A stretch of 64,000 bases of DNA from assembly GCF_029222965.1 (NCBI RefSeq), contig NZ_JARHUD010000003.1, positions 248,001-312,000 on the forward strand, read 5' to 3'. The DNA is from Aquibaculum arenosum (GTDB lineage: Bacteria > Pseudomonadota > Alphaproteobacteria > Kiloniellales > DSM-21159). Both the position numbers and the translations under genes were made by a program. Positions 28,836-38,526 of the stretch are shown one piece after another. The notes under the pieces were generated by a model. It did no database searches, was not told the origin of the DNA, and worked only from the letters and a program-made list of their open reading frames with translations. The stretch's first letter is position 1. Each line of letters opens with the position of its first letter.

Positions 28836-30719
28836 TCAGGCCGCGTCGCTGGATTTGGCTGGGCGCTTGGCCGGCGCTCGCAGATGGCGCAGCAGCACCA
28901 GGACCGCAGCGGGCGTCACGCCGGGAATGCGGCCTGCGGCGCCCAGGGTCGCTGGGCGGGCCGTGGTCAGCTTCTCCCGCACCTCGTTCGAGAGGGAGGG
29001 GATGGCATGGAAATCGAGGTCAGACGGTATCCGCAAGGCTTCGTCCTTGCGATAGGCGCGAATGTCGGCTTCCTGCCGCGAGATGTAGCCGGCGTAAACT
29101 GCTTCGATCTCCATCTGCTCGGCCACGGCCGGCGAGAGCGCGCCAAGTTCCGGCCAGATCGCCGCGAGGCGGGGCAGGGTGATATCCGGATAGCGCAGCA
29201 GGTCGAAGGCGGTGCGGCGCTGGCCGTCACGGTTCACCTCGATGCCTGCGCGCTGCAGGGCATCGGGGGTGGCGGAAAGGCCCGTGAGCTGATCCTTCGC
29301 CACTTTCAGCGCTTGCTGCTTGGCGCGGAAGGCTTCTTGGCGTGTTTGCCCGACGCAGCCCAGCGCGATGCCATGCTCCGTGAGGCGCTGGTCGGCATTG
29401 TCGGCGCGCAGCTGCAGGCGATACTCGGCCCGGCTGGTGAACATACGATAGGGTTCGGTCACGCCACGGGTGATCAGGTCGTCGATCATCACACCGATAT
29501 AGGCCTCGGCGCGATCGAGCTGAAAAATGGCATCGCTCCCACCCACGGCCTTGGCCGCATTGAGGCCAGCGATCAGACCTTGCGCGCCGGCTTCTTCGTA
29601 GCCGGTGGTGCCGTTGATCTGGCCCGCGAGATAAAGGCCGGGCAGGCGGCGGGTTTCCAGGCTTGGTTCCAGTTCCCGCGGGTCCACGTGATCGTATTCA
29701 ATGGCATAGCCCGGCTGCAGCATGACAACCTGCTCGAGCCCGGGGATCTGGTGCAGCAGGGCTTGCTGCACGTCACGTGGGAGGGAGGTGGAGATGCCGT
29801 TTGGGTAAACGGTGTGGTCGTCCAGGCCCTCGGGCTCGAGGAAGATCTGATGGCGTTCGCGCTCGGCAAAGCGCACCACCTTGTCCTCGATGGAGGGGCA
29901 ATAGCGGGGGCCGACCGACTCGATCTGCCCGGAGTAGAGCGGCGCTTGGTGCAGATTTTCGCGAATCAGGGCGTGCACCGCCGGAGTGGTGGTGGTGATG
30001 TGGCAGTCGATCTGGGGCGTTTCGATCCGCTCGGTCAGGGTCGAGAAGGGCTGCGGTGGGTTATCGCCTGGCTGGGGTGTCAGGCTGGTATAGTCGATGC
30101 TCCGCCCGTCGAGCCGGGGCGGCGTGCCGGTCTTGAGACGGCCGAGGCGAAAGCCGCAGCGCTCGAGCGTGGCTGACAGCCCCATCGCCGGTGCTTCACC
30201 GACCCGGCCGGCGGGGATGCGTTCGGTGCCGATGTGGATGAGGCCGCGCAGGAAGGTGCCGGTGGTCAGCACCACGGCGCCGGCGGCGATGCTTTCACCT
30301 GTTGCCGTCATCACACCGCTGCAGTGCCCTTGGCTGTCCAAGGTGAGATCTTCAACGGCCGCGGCCTCGATGGTCAGGTTGGCTTGGTCGCGCAGCAGCG
30401 CTTGAACGGCTTCGCGGTAAAGCTTGCGGTCCGCCTGGGCGCGCGGCCCTCGGACGGCTGCGCCCTTACTGCGGTTGAGCAGGCGGAACTGGATGCCGGC
30501 CCGGTCGATGGCGCGGCCCATGAGTCCGTCCAGCGCGTCGATCTCGCGCACGAGATGGCCTTTGCCCAGGCCGCCGATGGCCGGGTTGCAGGACATTTCG
30601 CCGATCCGGGCAGGATCGTGGGTAAGAAGGAGAGTATTGGCGCCGAGGCGGGCAGCCGCGGCTGCGGCCTCGCAGCCCGCATGGCCCCCGCCGACGACAA
30701 TGACATCGAATCTGCGCAT
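28836..30719 (-). CDS. mnmG: tRNA uridine 5-carboxymethylaminomethyl modification enzyme MnmG
   Basis: The 627-residue FAD enzyme works with MnmE to install the cmnm5 group on wobble uridine of several tRNAs. The FAD motif is [20 protein letters not shown], followed by [20 protein letters not shown] (with a catalytic Cys), [12 protein letters not shown], and [16 protein letters not shown]. The start is taken as ATG 30719 (MRRFDVIV); an upstream in-frame start at 30755 would add 12 residues. The usual upstream partner mnmE is not here: the next gene is fghA. It heads the mnmG-rsmG-parA-parB group. Confidence 0.97.
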   Translation of the reverse strand: MRRFDVIVVGGGHAGCEAAAAAARLGANTLLLTHDPARIGEMSCNPAIGGLGKGHLVREIDALDGLMGRAIDRAGIQFRLLNRSKGAAVRGPRAQADRKLYREAVQALLRDQANLTIEAAAVEDLTLDSQGHCSGVMTATGESIAAGAVVLTTGTFLRGLIHIGTERIPAGRVGEAPAMGLSATLERCGFRLGRLKTGTPPRLDGRSIDYTSLTPQPGDNPPQPFSTLTERIETPQIDCHITTTTPAVHALIRENLHQAPLYSGQIESVGPRYCPSIEDKVVRFAERERHQIFLEPEGLDDHTVYPNGISTSLPRDVQQALLHQIPGLEQVVMLQPGYAIEYDHVDPRELEPSLETRRLPGLYLAGQINGTTGYEEAGAQGLIAGLNAAKAVGGSDAIFQLDRAEAYIGVMIDDLITRGVTEPYRMFTSRAEYRLQLRADNADQRLTEHGIALGCVGQTRQEAFRAKQQALKVAKDQLTGLSATPDALQRAGIEVNRDGQRRTAFDLLRYPDITLPRLAAIWPELGALSPAVAEQMEIEAVYAGYISRQEADIRAYRKDEALRIPSDLDFHAIPSLSNEVREKLTTARPATLGAAGRIPGVTPAAVLVLLRHLRAPAKRPAKSSDAA

Positions 30720-30762
30720 AACGGCAAGATGCGCAAAAGCCGGGGAGGGGGTCAAGGCCGTT

Positions 30763-30788
30763 GCAGGCGTTTCACGTGAAACGCCTGC
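30763..30788. promoter_or_regulatory. parS site upstream of mnmG in a 26-bp perfect palindrome
   Basis: The core GTTTCACGTGAAAC at 30769-30782 is extended by perfectly complementary GCAGGC and GCCTGC, giving a 26-base palindrome. It lies between mnmG and fghA, outside any gene core. The extended symmetry means the same DNA could also form a short hairpin in RNA. Confidence 0.95.
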
Positions 30789-30813
30789 TCAGCGAAGGGA
30801 CGAGGGGGGTTGT

Positions 30814-31659
30814 TCAGCCGCGCAAGGCGGTGGCGTGATGGCGCAGGTGGTCTTCGATGAAGCTCGCGATGAAGAAGTAGGAGTGGTCATAGCCCTCCTG
30901 CATCCGCAGCTTCAGGGGCTGTCCTGTGTCACGACAGGCCTGCTCGAAGAGTTCCGGGCGGAGTTGTTCGTTCAGGAAGTTGTCCGCCGTCCCTTGGTCG
31001 ATGAGGATCTCGGCTCTAGACGGCTTCTCCCGCACAAGGGCGCAGGCATCATAGGCCTCCCAGGTCGAGCGGTCGTCCCCCAGATAGCCCGTGAAGGCCT
31101 TCTGGCCCCACGGCACCTGCATGGGAGCGACGATGGGAGCAAAGGCCGAGACCGACTGCCACCGCTCCCGGTTCTTGAAGTGCAGGGTCAGCGCGCCATG
31201 GCCGCCCATGGAATGACCCATGATGCCTTGACGCGACCAGTCGGCCTGAAAGTATTCCTCCAGGACCGCTGGCAGCTCCCGGGTCAGATAGCTTTCCATG
31301 CGGTAGGCCTTGGACCAGGGCGCCTGGGTGGCGTCGAGGTAGAAGCCCGCGCCGCTGCCGAAGTCGTAGCTGTCATCCTCGCCGGCGATGCCCTGGTTGC
31401 GCGGCGAGGTATCGGGCGCCACCAGGATCAGGCCGAGCTCGGCGGCCATCCGCTGGGCGCCGGCCTTCACCGTGAAGTTCTCTTCGGTGCAGGTGAGGCC
31501 CGAGAGGAAGGTCACCACCGGGCAGGCCTCGCCCGCCAGGGCCTGCGGCGGCCGGTAGAGCGCAAAGCGCATCGGACCGTTGCAGGCCTCGGACTCGTGG
31601 CGATAGACGCCCTGAAGCCCGTCGAAGCAGCGGTTCTCGGCGATGGTTTCCAGTGCCAT
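30814..31659 (-). CDS. fghA: S-formylglutathione hydrolase
   Basis: The 281-residue alpha/beta hydrolase (esterase D type) hydrolyses S-formylglutathione to formate and glutathione. The nucleophile elbow is GIMGHSMGGHGALTLHF, and family segments include FLSGLTCTEENFTVKAGAQR near residue 55 and DQGTADNFLNEQLRPE with EGYDHSYFFIASFIEDH near the C-terminus (Asp and His of the triad). It follows frmA by 27 bases on the same strand, the standard glutathione-dependent formaldehyde oxidation pair. The nearby demethylating oxidoreductases could supply formaldehyde. Confidence 0.97.
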   Translation of the reverse strand: MALETIAENRCFDGLQGVYRHESEACNGPMRFALYRPPQALAGEACPVVTFLSGLTCTEENFTVKAGAQRMAAELGLILVAPDTSPRNQGIAGEDDSYDFGSGAGFYLDATQAPWSKAYRMESYLTRELPAVLEEYFQADWSRQGIMGHSMGGHGALTLHFKNRERWQSVSAFAPIVAPMQVPWGQKAFTGYLGDDRSTWEAYDACALVREKPSRAEILIDQGTADNFLNEQLRPELFEQACRDTGQPLKLRMQEGYDHSYFFIASFIEDHLRHHATALRG

Positions 31660-31686
31660 GGGCGGTGACCCTCCTATTCCCCAGAC

Positions 31687-32796
31687 TTAATAGACGACGA
31701 CGGAGCGGATCGACTTGCCGGCGTGCATCAGATCGAAGGCCTCGTTGATGCGATCCAGCGGCATGGTGTGGGTGATCATGTCGTCGATGTTGAGCTTACC
31801 CTCCATGTACCAGTCGACGATCTTCGGCACATCGGTGCGTCCACGGGCGCCGCCGAAGGCCGTGCCGCGCCAGGAGCGGCCGGTCACCAGCTGGAAGGGG
31901 CGGGTGGAGATTTCCTGCCCGGCGCCGGCGACACCGATGATGATCGATTCACCCCAGCCCTTGTGGCAGCACTCCAGCGCCTGGCGCATGGTCTGGGTGT
32001 TGCCGATGCACTCAAAGGAATAGTCGGCGCCACCCTTGGTAAGTTCCACCAGATGCGGCACGAGATCGCCCGCGACCTCCTTCGGATTTACGAAGTGGGT
32101 CATGCCGAACTTGCGGCCAAGTGCCTCGCGCGCGGGGTTGATGTCCACACCGACGATCATGTCAGCGCCCACCATGCGCGCGGCCTGGATGACGTTGAGG
32201 CCGATGCCGCCCAGGCCGAAGACCACCACGTTCGAACCCGGCTCGACCTTGGCGGTATTCACCACGGCGCCGACGCCGGTGGTGACACCGCAGCCGATGT
32301 AGCAGACCTTGTCGAAGGGCGCGTCCTCGCGGATCTTCGCCAGCGCGATCTCGGGCAGCACCGTGTAGTTGGAGAAGGTGGAGCAGCCCATGTAGTGCAG
32401 GATGGGCTTGCCGTTCAGAGAGAAGCGGCTGCTGCCGTCCGGCATCACGCCCTGGCCCTGGGTGGTGCGGATTGCCTGGCAGAGGTTGGTCTTGGGATTG
32501 AGGCAGTACTCGCACTCGCGGCATTCCGGCGTGTAGAGCGGAATCACGTGGTCGCCCGGCTTCAGGCTTTTCACCCCCGGGCCCACCTCGGCGACGACAC
32601 CGGCGCCCTCGTGGCCCAGGATCGCCGGAAACTGGCCTTCGGGGTCATCCCCGGAGAGGGTGAAGGCGTCCGTGTGGCAGATGCCAGTCGCCTTCACTTC
32701 GATCAAAACCTCGCCTTCCCTCGGTCCCTCGAGCTGCACCGTCTCGATGGAAAGGGGCTTGCCGGCCTCGAAGGCCACCGCTGCACGCACGTCCAT
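31687..32796 (-). CDS. frmA: S-(hydroxymethyl)glutathione dehydrogenase / class III alcohol dehydrogenase
   Basis: The 369-residue zinc MDR enzyme oxidises S-hydroxymethylglutathione, the adduct of formaldehyde and glutathione, with NAD. It has the catalytic zinc segment [27 protein letters not shown], the structural zinc cysteines in [17 protein letters not shown], and [18 protein letters not shown]. The start is the ATG at 32796 ([13 protein letters not shown]), preceded by AAGGAGGAG; in-frame sequence further upstream is not family-like. It forms an operon with fghA. A 116-base gap separates it from soeC upstream, enough for its own promoter. Confidence 0.97.
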   Translation of the reverse strand: MDVRAAVAFEAGKPLSIETVQLEGPREGEVLIEVKATGICHTDAFTLSGDDPEGQFPAILGHEGAGVVAEVGPGVKSLKPGDHVIPLYTPECRECEYCLNPKTNLCQAIRTTQGQGVMPDGSSRFSLNGKPILHYMGCSTFSNYTVLPEIALAKIREDAPFDKVCYIGCGVTTGVGAVVNTAKVEPGSNVVVFGLGGIGLNVIQAARMVGADMIVGVDINPAREALGRKFGMTHFVNPKEVAGDLVPHLVELTKGGADYSFECIGNTQTMRQALECCHKGWGESIIIGVAGAGQEISTRPFQLVTGRSWRGTAFGGARGRTDVPKIVDWYMEGKLNIDDMITHTMPLDRINEAFDLMHAGKSIRSVVVY

Positions 32797-32912
32797 GGGA
32801 TCTCTCCTCCTTGTCAAAGAGCGTGCTGCATCCTCTCCGCCGCCGCGACGCGGGGCAAGACCCGGATGAGACGATCCGGCATCAAAAGGCGTCAGGATGG
32901 TTTGGCGGCGGC

Positions 32913-33854
32913 TCAGGCCCGTTCGGCACCGTAGTAGAGTGTGACCACGTGCTGCGCCTCGGCGAAGAAGAGCCAGCGCTCCACCAGGGTCGCGGCCAGG
33001 GTGAAGGCCAGCGCGAGCAGCACACCGAACGCCCCGAGCGAGCCGGGTAGGACAGCCGTCAACAGCACGCAGAGCAGCGCCAGAGCCAGGCCAAAGGTTA
33101 TCAGCCGGCGGAGCTTCCCGGCGTGACGGCGGCCGATGCGGTAGCCCATCTCCTGCTGGACGAAGTTTTCGGCCGTGTGTGCGCCCTCCCACTGCCGAAC
33201 GCGGCCCAGGTGACCGAGACCGGTGGCCTTGCCCATGTCGAGATCAAGGGGCTCCTGGTCGATGGCGCGCCAGTAGAGCGTCTTGAGCAGCAAGGCGAGG
33301 ACCAATGTGCCACCGGCCAGAATCAAGTGACCGGGCTGCATCTGGCCGCCCAGCACCGCGAAGCCGAGCAACAGTGTGGCGCCGCTGGCGAGCGCGAAAG
33401 CCAGGTAGACCGGCACGACCAGCGGCTGGTGCCACTGGCGGATGGTGGCCAGGGAGGCATAGATCATGGCCGTGGCCACGACGGTGATCGCGCAGAGAAA
33501 GGCCGTAACTAGGCCGAGCACGCGCAGCAGCCCGCCGTCATGGTCGGTGATGGCGAGCCAGGCGAAGATCAGTGCCGGCGGGTAGGTGGCCAGCGCCAGC
33601 ACGCCTTCGCGCGACAGCCAGGAACTGCGCCACTGGCTGAGCGCCCGCCAGGCTCGCTCCGGATGGCCAAGGTGAAAGGTGGATGCGAGCAGCCCCCCGG
33701 TGATCAGCAGGAAAGCCAGGAGGAAGGCAGCGATAAGCGTGCCAGGGCCGGGCAGGCTCGTGGTCGTACCCGCCGTCAATCCCAAGAGGCCCAGGAGGCC
33801 ATAGCCCGCGCCACTGAGCGAGGTGAAGAGGATCACCGAATAGGCAGGATGCAT
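32913..33854 (-). CDS. soeC: Membrane anchor subunit of a DMSO-reductase-family enzyme (SoeC/DmsC type)
   Basis: The 313-residue protein is an integral membrane anchor with about eight hydrophobic helices and the DmsC/SoeC N-terminus [38 protein letters not shown] is a conserved loop of the family. It attaches the catalytic and iron-sulfur subunits to the inner membrane and passes electrons to or from the quinone pool. It lies 34 bases after the iron-sulfur subunit gene. The assignment to sulfite dehydrogenase rests mainly on the catalytic subunit and gene order; DMSO or thiosulfate reductase is the alternative. Confidence 0.82.
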   Translation of the reverse strand: MHPAYSVILFTSLSGAGYGLLGLLGLTAGTTTSLPGPGTLIAAFLLAFLLITGGLLASTFHLGHPERAWRALSQWRSSWLSREGVLALATYPPALIFAWLAITDHDGGLLRVLGLVTAFLCAITVVATAMIYASLATIRQWHQPLVVPVYLAFALASGATLLLGFAVLGGQMQPGHLILAGGTLVLALLLKTLYWRAIDQEPLDLDMGKATGLGHLGRVRQWEGAHTAENFVQQEMGYRIGRRHAGKLRRLITFGLALALLCVLLTAVLPGSLGAFGVLLALAFTLAATLVERWLFFAEAQHVVTLYYGAERA

Positions 33855-33888
33855 GCTCTCTCCTCTGTGAAGGTCCCGCCGCGCCGGA

Positions 33889-34638
33889 TCAGCGGGACAG
33901 CACGCGGTCGGCCCAGCGGAAGAAGCGCTCGGTCAGGCCGTCGCCTTCCCCGGCCAGGGAAGCTAGGGAAGGGGGTGCAGCTGCGGCGTCTCTGCGTCGC
34001 GGCGGCAGGTATTTGTTGACCGGCTTGTAGCCCAGTTCCGGCAGCAGACCGTAGCCCTCGCGTTCGTCTACCAGACGGGAGACCGCGCTGTCGGGGTCGC
34101 CGAGATCGCCGAAGTGGCGCGCCCCGGTGGGGCAGGCCTTGACGCAGGCCGGCACCCGGTCCTCGGGCTGGAGGTTGTCGTTGTAGATGCGGTCGACGCA
34201 CAGCGTGCACTTCTTCATCACGCCCTGGTCCTGATCGTACTCCCGCGCGCCGTAGGGGCAGGCCCAGGAGCAGAGTTTGCAGCCGATGCAGGTGTCGGGG
34301 TCGACCAGCACAATGCCGTCCTCCGCCCGCTTATAGGAAGCGCCGGTGGGGCAGACCGTGACACAGGCGGCATCCTCGCAGTGCAGGCAGGAGCGCGGGA
34401 AATAGACGCCCTGAGCTTCGGCGCCTTCGCCAGCTTCGTAGCCATGCACCCGGTTGAGCCACACGCCCAGCGGATCGGCACCATGGGGATCGCGGTCGCT
34501 CAAGGGGGCGCTCATGCCCTGGTCGTTCCACTCCTTGCAGGAGACGGCGCAGGCCTGACAGCCGACGCAGGTGTCGAGATCGATGACGAGGCCGAGCTTC
34601 TTCTGCCCCGCTGCGCTGGTGTCGGGCAGACTGGTCAT
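33889..34638 (-). CDS. soeB: Four-cluster ferredoxin subunit (SoeB/DmsB type)
   Basis: The 249-residue protein has four cysteine groups for 4Fe-4S clusters: CVGCQACAVSC near residue 24, CLHCEDAACVTVCPTG, CIGCKLCSWACPYG, and CTLCVDRIYN with the late CVKACPTG. It relays electrons between the molybdenum subunit and the membrane anchor. The ATG at 34638 overlaps the soeA stop in an ATGA arrangement, so the subunits are translationally coupled. There is no Tat or Sec signal, consistent with a cytoplasm-facing complex. Confidence 0.88.
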   Translation of the reverse strand: MTSLPDTSAAGQKKLGLVIDLDTCVGCQACAVSCKEWNDQGMSAPLSDRDPHGADPLGVWLNRVHGYEAGEGAEAQGVYFPRSCLHCEDAACVTVCPTGASYKRAEDGIVLVDPDTCIGCKLCSWACPYGAREYDQDQGVMKKCTLCVDRIYNDNLQPEDRVPACVKACPTGARHFGDLGDPDSAVSRLVDEREGYGLLPELGYKPVNKYLPPRRRDAAAAPPSLASLAGEGDGLTERFFRWADRVLSR

Positions 34639-37520
34639 GCCGTCCCCCTGTCTGGCTTGTGGTTCGCCCCAGCAGGCCCCTGCCGCAGGCGCGAGCGATC
34701 CGCCGAGCCAGGCGGCTGCGGCAGAGTGGCAAACTGCGGCTGGCTTTGCGCGGCCGCGGCTTCCTCGGGGGACGCCCTGCTCAGCCGAACCCGCAGATCG
34801 TACCAGGCGGCCTGTCCGGTGATGGGGTCGCTGGCGGCGTAGCGATAGCCGCCTTCGCGCTCCGGCAGCAGCTCGCCGATCAGGTGATTGAGGAGGAAGC
34901 CCTTGCGCGCCTCGGGCGCGTCCGGCGCCAAATTCCAAGCGCCCGAGCGCTTGCCGATGGCGTTCCAGGTCCAGACCGTGTCCGGATTGACGCCCTCCAT
35001 CACCGCGATCTGCACCACGATGCGCCCGTGCGGGCTTTCCAGCGCCACCCAATCGCCATCGGCCAGTTCCTGATCTTCAGCGCGGGCCCGGGCCATGTAG
35101 AGGCGATTCCAGCCGTGGATTTGGCGCAGCCAGGCATTCTGCGAGCCCCAGGAGTGATACATCGCCATGGGGCGCTGGGTCACCGCATGCAGGGGATAGG
35201 CCGCAGCGTCGCCGATCGCCTCCTCCTCAAGCGGCTGATACCAGAAGGGCAGGGGGTCGAAGTAGCGCGTCAGGCGCGCGCGCTCGCGTTCAGGCGGGAG
35301 CAGGGGGCCATGCCCCTGTCCGGCGAGGCGGAAACGCTGCAAAGGCTCGCAGTAGAGGCGCAGGGTGATGGGCTCGGCTTTCGGCAGGAAGCCGTGGCTG
35401 ACCGCCCAGTCAAGGTAGGCCTGGTTGGCAAAGCGGTAGTAGCGTTCTTCCGGCGCCAGTTCGCTGCGCCAGAAGCAGCCCTGCTCGATATAGCGTTCGA
35501 GTTGACGGGGATGCGGCGTGCCCTTGCCCTTGGCTTCACCGTCCTCGCCCCGGAAACCGGCCAGTGGGCCGACGCCGGGCGCGCGCTCGTGATTGACGAT
35601 GTAGTCGGAATAGCCGCCGGGAAAGCGCGGCGTGCCGTCTTCGCGCGTCATGCCGGGCAGGCCGAGCCGTGCCCCCAGGTCGAGCAGCACGTCCTGGAAG
35701 GGGCGAACGTCCCGATCGGGCGCCACGACCGGCTGACGGATCGCGTCGGCGGCGCCTTCGGCGTCGGAAATCGGCCGGTCGAGCAGGGAGATGCAGTCCC
35801 AGCGCTCCAGATAGGTGGTGTCCGGCAGGATCAGGTCAGTGTAGGCGACCATCTCCGAGGCATAGGCGTCGGAATAGATGATCCGCGGGATGACGTAGTC
35901 GCCGCTGTCGGGATCAGTGGCGGTCAGGTGCGCGATGGTGTCCGGGACATTGACGGCCGAGTTCCAGCTCATGTTGGCCATGTAGAGGAAGAGCAGGTCG
36001 ATGCCGTAGGGATCGCGCTGCGCCGCATTGGCGATCACCCGCTGCATCAGCCCGTGGGCGGCCAGAGGCGCCTCCCAGGAGAAGGCCTTGTCGATGCGCT
36101 GCGGTTGCCCGTCGACGTCCACCAGCAGGTCCTCGGGGCCGGTGACGAAGCCGAGCGGCGGTCCGGGCAGCGGCTTGCCGGGCTCGACCTGCCCCGGCTT
36201 GCCCGCCGGCTTGATCCCTGGCGGCGGCGGCTTGGGGTAGGGCGGCTTGTAGAGGAAGCCGCCGGGCACATCGATGCTGCCGATCAGGAGCTGCAGGAGG
36301 TGGAGCAGGCGGCAGGTCTGGAAGCCGTTGGAGTGCGCCGAGATGCCGCGCATGGCATGCAGGGCCACCGGCCGCCCGCGCGTCTTCTCGTGCCGCCGGC
36401 CCTGGCTGTCGGTCCAGGGAATGTCGAGCTCGATCGCCTCCTCGAAGGCGGCCCGGGCGATCTCGGCGGCCAGGCGGCGAATGGTCTCCGCCGGCACGCT
36501 GCAGGCCTCGGCCACGCGTTCGGGGCTGTAGGCCTCGTCTAGAAAGCGCTCGACCAGCAACTGAAAGGAGGGGATGGCCTTGCGGCCATCCGCAAGCGTG
36601 CAGGCGCCATGGAGCGCCGCCTCGTCCCCCGCCTCCTTGGCCGGCAGCAGGGCGCCTGTACTGCGGTGGCGCACCAGGGGTTCGCCGGCCTCATTCCGGG
36701 CGATCAGGCCGTCCTCGGCGCCGCCGGGATCCTGGATCAGCAGCCAGGCGGCATCGCTGTGGCGCTGCAGGTAGTCGAGATCGACCTTGCCGGCGCGCAG
36801 CAGCTCATGAATCAAAGCGCCGACCAGCAGGCCGTCGGTGCCGGGGCGGATGCCCACCCACTCATCGGCGATGGCGGAATAGCCGCTGCGCACCGGATTG
36901 ATCGAAACCACCTTGGCGCCGCGGGCCTTCAGCTTGCCCAGGCCGATCTTGATGGGATTGGAGCTGTGGTCCTCGGCCACGCCGAAGAGCAGGAAGAGGC
37001 GCGTGTGCTCCCAGTCCGGCTCGCCGAACTCCCAGAAGGAGCCGCCAAAGGTGTAGAGGCCGGCGGCCGCCATGTTCACGGAGCAGAAACCGCCATGGGC
37101 GGCGAAGTTGGGGGTGCCGAACTGCTGCGCCCACCATCCGGTGAGCGCCTGCGACTGGTCGCGGCCGGTGAAGAAGGCCAGCTTGCGCGGGTCGCTGGCG
37201 CGGATCTCCGCCAGCCAGCCGCTGGCCGTGGCCAGGGCCTCGTCCCAGGAAATCGGCTCGAACTGGCCTGCGCCGCGCGGTCCGACCCGGCGCAGGGGCT
37301 GAGTCAGCCGCGCCGGCGAAAGATGCTGCTGGATGCCGGCCGAGCCCTTGCCGCAGAGGACGCCCTTGTTGACCGGATGGTCGCGGTTGCCCTCGATGTG
37401 CCGCACCTGACCGTCCTTCAGATGCACCTGGATGCCGCAGCGGCAGGCGCACATGTAGCAGGTGGTGGACTTCACCTCGTCCCAGCTTTTCAGCGAGGTC
37501 TCGACCCTCGGCTCCGCCAT
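34635..37520 (-). CDS. soeA: Molybdopterin catalytic subunit, probable sulfite dehydrogenase SoeA
   Basis: The 961-residue protein belongs to the DMSO reductase family. An N-terminal 4Fe-4S site is C21-X2-C24-X3-C28-X27-C56, followed by the molybdopterin-guanine-dinucleotide domains. There is no Tat signal (it starts MAEPRVETSLKSWDEVK), as expected for cytoplasmic SoeABC sulfite dehydrogenases of Allochromatium and Ruegeria but not for periplasmic thiosulfate or polysulfide reductases. Segments such as FGVAEDHSSNPIKIGLGKLK and IADEWVGIRPGTDGL resemble SoeA. The Mo ligand may be the Cys in HGGFCSVNM, which is inference. It would oxidise sulfite to sulfate and give electrons to quinone. The alternative is a cytoplasm-facing reductase of unknown substrate. 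Confidence 0.8.
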   Translation of the reverse strand: MAEPRVETSLKSWDEVKSTTCYMCACRCGIQVHLKDGQVRHIEGNRDHPVNKGVLCGKGSAGIQQHLSPARLTQPLRRVGPRGAGQFEPISWDEALATASGWLAEIRASDPRKLAFFTGRDQSQALTGWWAQQFGTPNFAAHGGFCSVNMAAAGLYTFGGSFWEFGEPDWEHTRLFLLFGVAEDHSSNPIKIGLGKLKARGAKVVSINPVRSGYSAIADEWVGIRPGTDGLLVGALIHELLRAGKVDLDYLQRHSDAAWLLIQDPGGAEDGLIARNEAGEPLVRHRSTGALLPAKEAGDEAALHGACTLADGRKAIPSFQLLVERFLDEAYSPERVAEACSVPAETIRRLAAEIARAAFEEAIELDIPWTDSQGRRHEKTRGRPVALHAMRGISAHSNGFQTCRLLHLLQLLIGSIDVPGGFLYKPPYPKPPPPGIKPAGKPGQVEPGKPLPGPPLGFVTGPEDLLVDVDGQPQRIDKAFSWEAPLAAHGLMQRVIANAAQRDPYGIDLLFLYMANMSWNSAVNVPDTIAHLTATDPDSGDYVIPRIIYSDAYASEMVAYTDLILPDTTYLERWDCISLLDRPISDAEGAADAIRQPVVAPDRDVRPFQDVLLDLGARLGLPGMTREDGTPRFPGGYSDYIVNHERAPGVGPLAGFRGEDGEAKGKGTPHPRQLERYIEQGCFWRSELAPEERYYRFANQAYLDWAVSHGFLPKAEPITLRLYCEPLQRFRLAGQGHGPLLPPERERARLTRYFDPLPFWYQPLEEEAIGDAAAYPLHAVTQRPMAMYHSWGSQNAWLRQIHGWNRLYMARARAEDQELADGDWVALESPHGRIVVQIAVMEGVNPDTVWTWNAIGKRSGAWNLAPDAPEARKGFLLNHLIGELLPEREGGYRYAASDPITGQAAWYDLRVRLSRASPEEAAAAQSQPQFATLPQPPGSADRSRLRQGPAGANHKPDRGTA

Positions 37521-37726
37521 CGGCTTGCCGCCTCTCCCCGTGACTCTTTGTGCGACAGCCTAATGGCAAGATTCGTCGGACAACAGCCCGAAGTGATGGG
37601 GATGCAAGACCGGAACGCGTTCAACTGCAGCCAAAGGGAGGCGACAGGGCACTCACCCGCGCCGCTGGAGGCCAGTTCGATGCGGCGTTGATGGCGGAGT
37701 AGCTTTCAACGCTGGCCGGCTAGGTT

Positions 37727-38521
37727 TTAGAGGCCGGTCAGGTCATTCACAAGTTCGCGCAAGGCCATGCCTTCTCGCGCACCCAGCGCGTCGGCCAGGG
37801 GATTGGTGCGGCTTATGATGCCGTTGTCCAGGGCGGAGCGGGCGTCACCGATGCGCGCGCTGGCGGCGGCGACCGTGACAGCGGCAATGCCGCGCCCCTG
37901 CAGCGCCGGCAGGCGCGAGGCGCCCACTTCATCGGGACCGAGACCGGCGTCGTTGAAGACGGCGAGCTGGGCATCGGCCTTCAGCGCGTTGGCCGGGTCG
38001 CCGCCGAAAAGCGCGCCGTGAGAGCCGGTGATCACCACCTGGCCGGCATCCTCTGGTTGCACCAGTGCTGCGGAATCGATCAGCACCAGACGGCAGTGGC
38101 GACCCCCGACCACCTGGCGGGCTTCGCGCATGGGCGCGACCTCCAGCGTTACCGCCTCGGCCGCCTCCAACAAGGCGGCGGCCTCGGCACAGTCCTGCCC
38201 ACTTGCCACGCCACAAGCCCGGGCCTGAGCATTGGCCCGGGAGATGCGCCCGCGGTGCAGCATGTCCGCCGCCTCGCCGATACGCGCGCTGGCGTGATCG
38301 ACTGCGGCGGCAGCGATGCCCCTTTCCGCCAACCAGGCAAGGCCGGCGACCCCCGCCTCCTCCAGGCCGATGCCGGCATCATTGAAGATGACGGCCCGCA
38401 GCCCGGCCCGGGCCGCGAGATAGGCGGCATAGACGCCGCCGTGCGACCCGGTGACCAGGACGGCGCCCACCGCCTCGGGGCCGAGGCGGGTGACGGTATC
38501 GGCGAGGAGCGGTGAGGCCAT
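37727..38521 (-). CDS. Unrecognised protein of two tandem homologous domains
   Basis: I do not recognise this 264-residue protein. It consists of two copies of one domain of about 100 residues. Copy 1 has TGSHG (24-28), FNDAG (46-50), GIAA (68-71), SARIG (78-82) and GRISRAN (91-97). Copy 2 has TGSHG (165-169), FNDAG (189-193), GIAA (211-214), SARIG (221-225) and GIISRTN (234-240), offset by 141 to 143 residues throughout. The alternation of hydrophobic strands and helices suggests a Rossmann-like alpha/beta fold with a pseudo-twofold. No signal peptide or membrane segment is seen. It lies five bases after the ThDP enzyme gene and ends the IclR/E1/TRAP operon, so it probably acts in the same pathway. 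Confidence 0.8.
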   Translation of the reverse strand: MASPLLADTVTRLGPEAVGAVLVTGSHGGVYAAYLAARAGLRAVIFNDAGIGLEEAGVAGLAWLAERGIAAAAVDHASARIGEAADMLHRGRISRANAQARACGVASGQDCAEAAALLEAAEAVTLEVAPMREARQVVGGRHCRLVLIDSAALVQPEDAGQVVITGSHGALFGGDPANALKADAQLAVFNDAGLGPDEVGASRLPALQGRGIAAVTVAAASARIGDARSALDNGIISRTNPLADALGAREGMALRELVNDLTGL

Positions 38522-38526
38522 GACGA

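Noticed and set aside
31687-33192. N-terminally extended frmA (501 residues)
   Set aside because: The added region overlaps soeC and is not family-like; ATG at 32796 has a strong AAGGAGGAG site and matches class III ADH length.
34659-36542. Long plus-strand frame opposite soeA
   Set aside because: Antisense shadow of a well-defined molybdoenzyme gene; no motifs.
34635-37520. Periplasmic DMSO or thiosulfate reductase catalytic subunit
   Set aside because: There is no twin-arginine signal, and the sequence pattern is nearer to SoeA; kept only as a lower-probability alternative.
37521-37726. Possible small gene between soeA and the duplicated-domain protein gene
   Set aside because: No start with a ribosome site and no plausible product; it probably holds the soeABC promoter.
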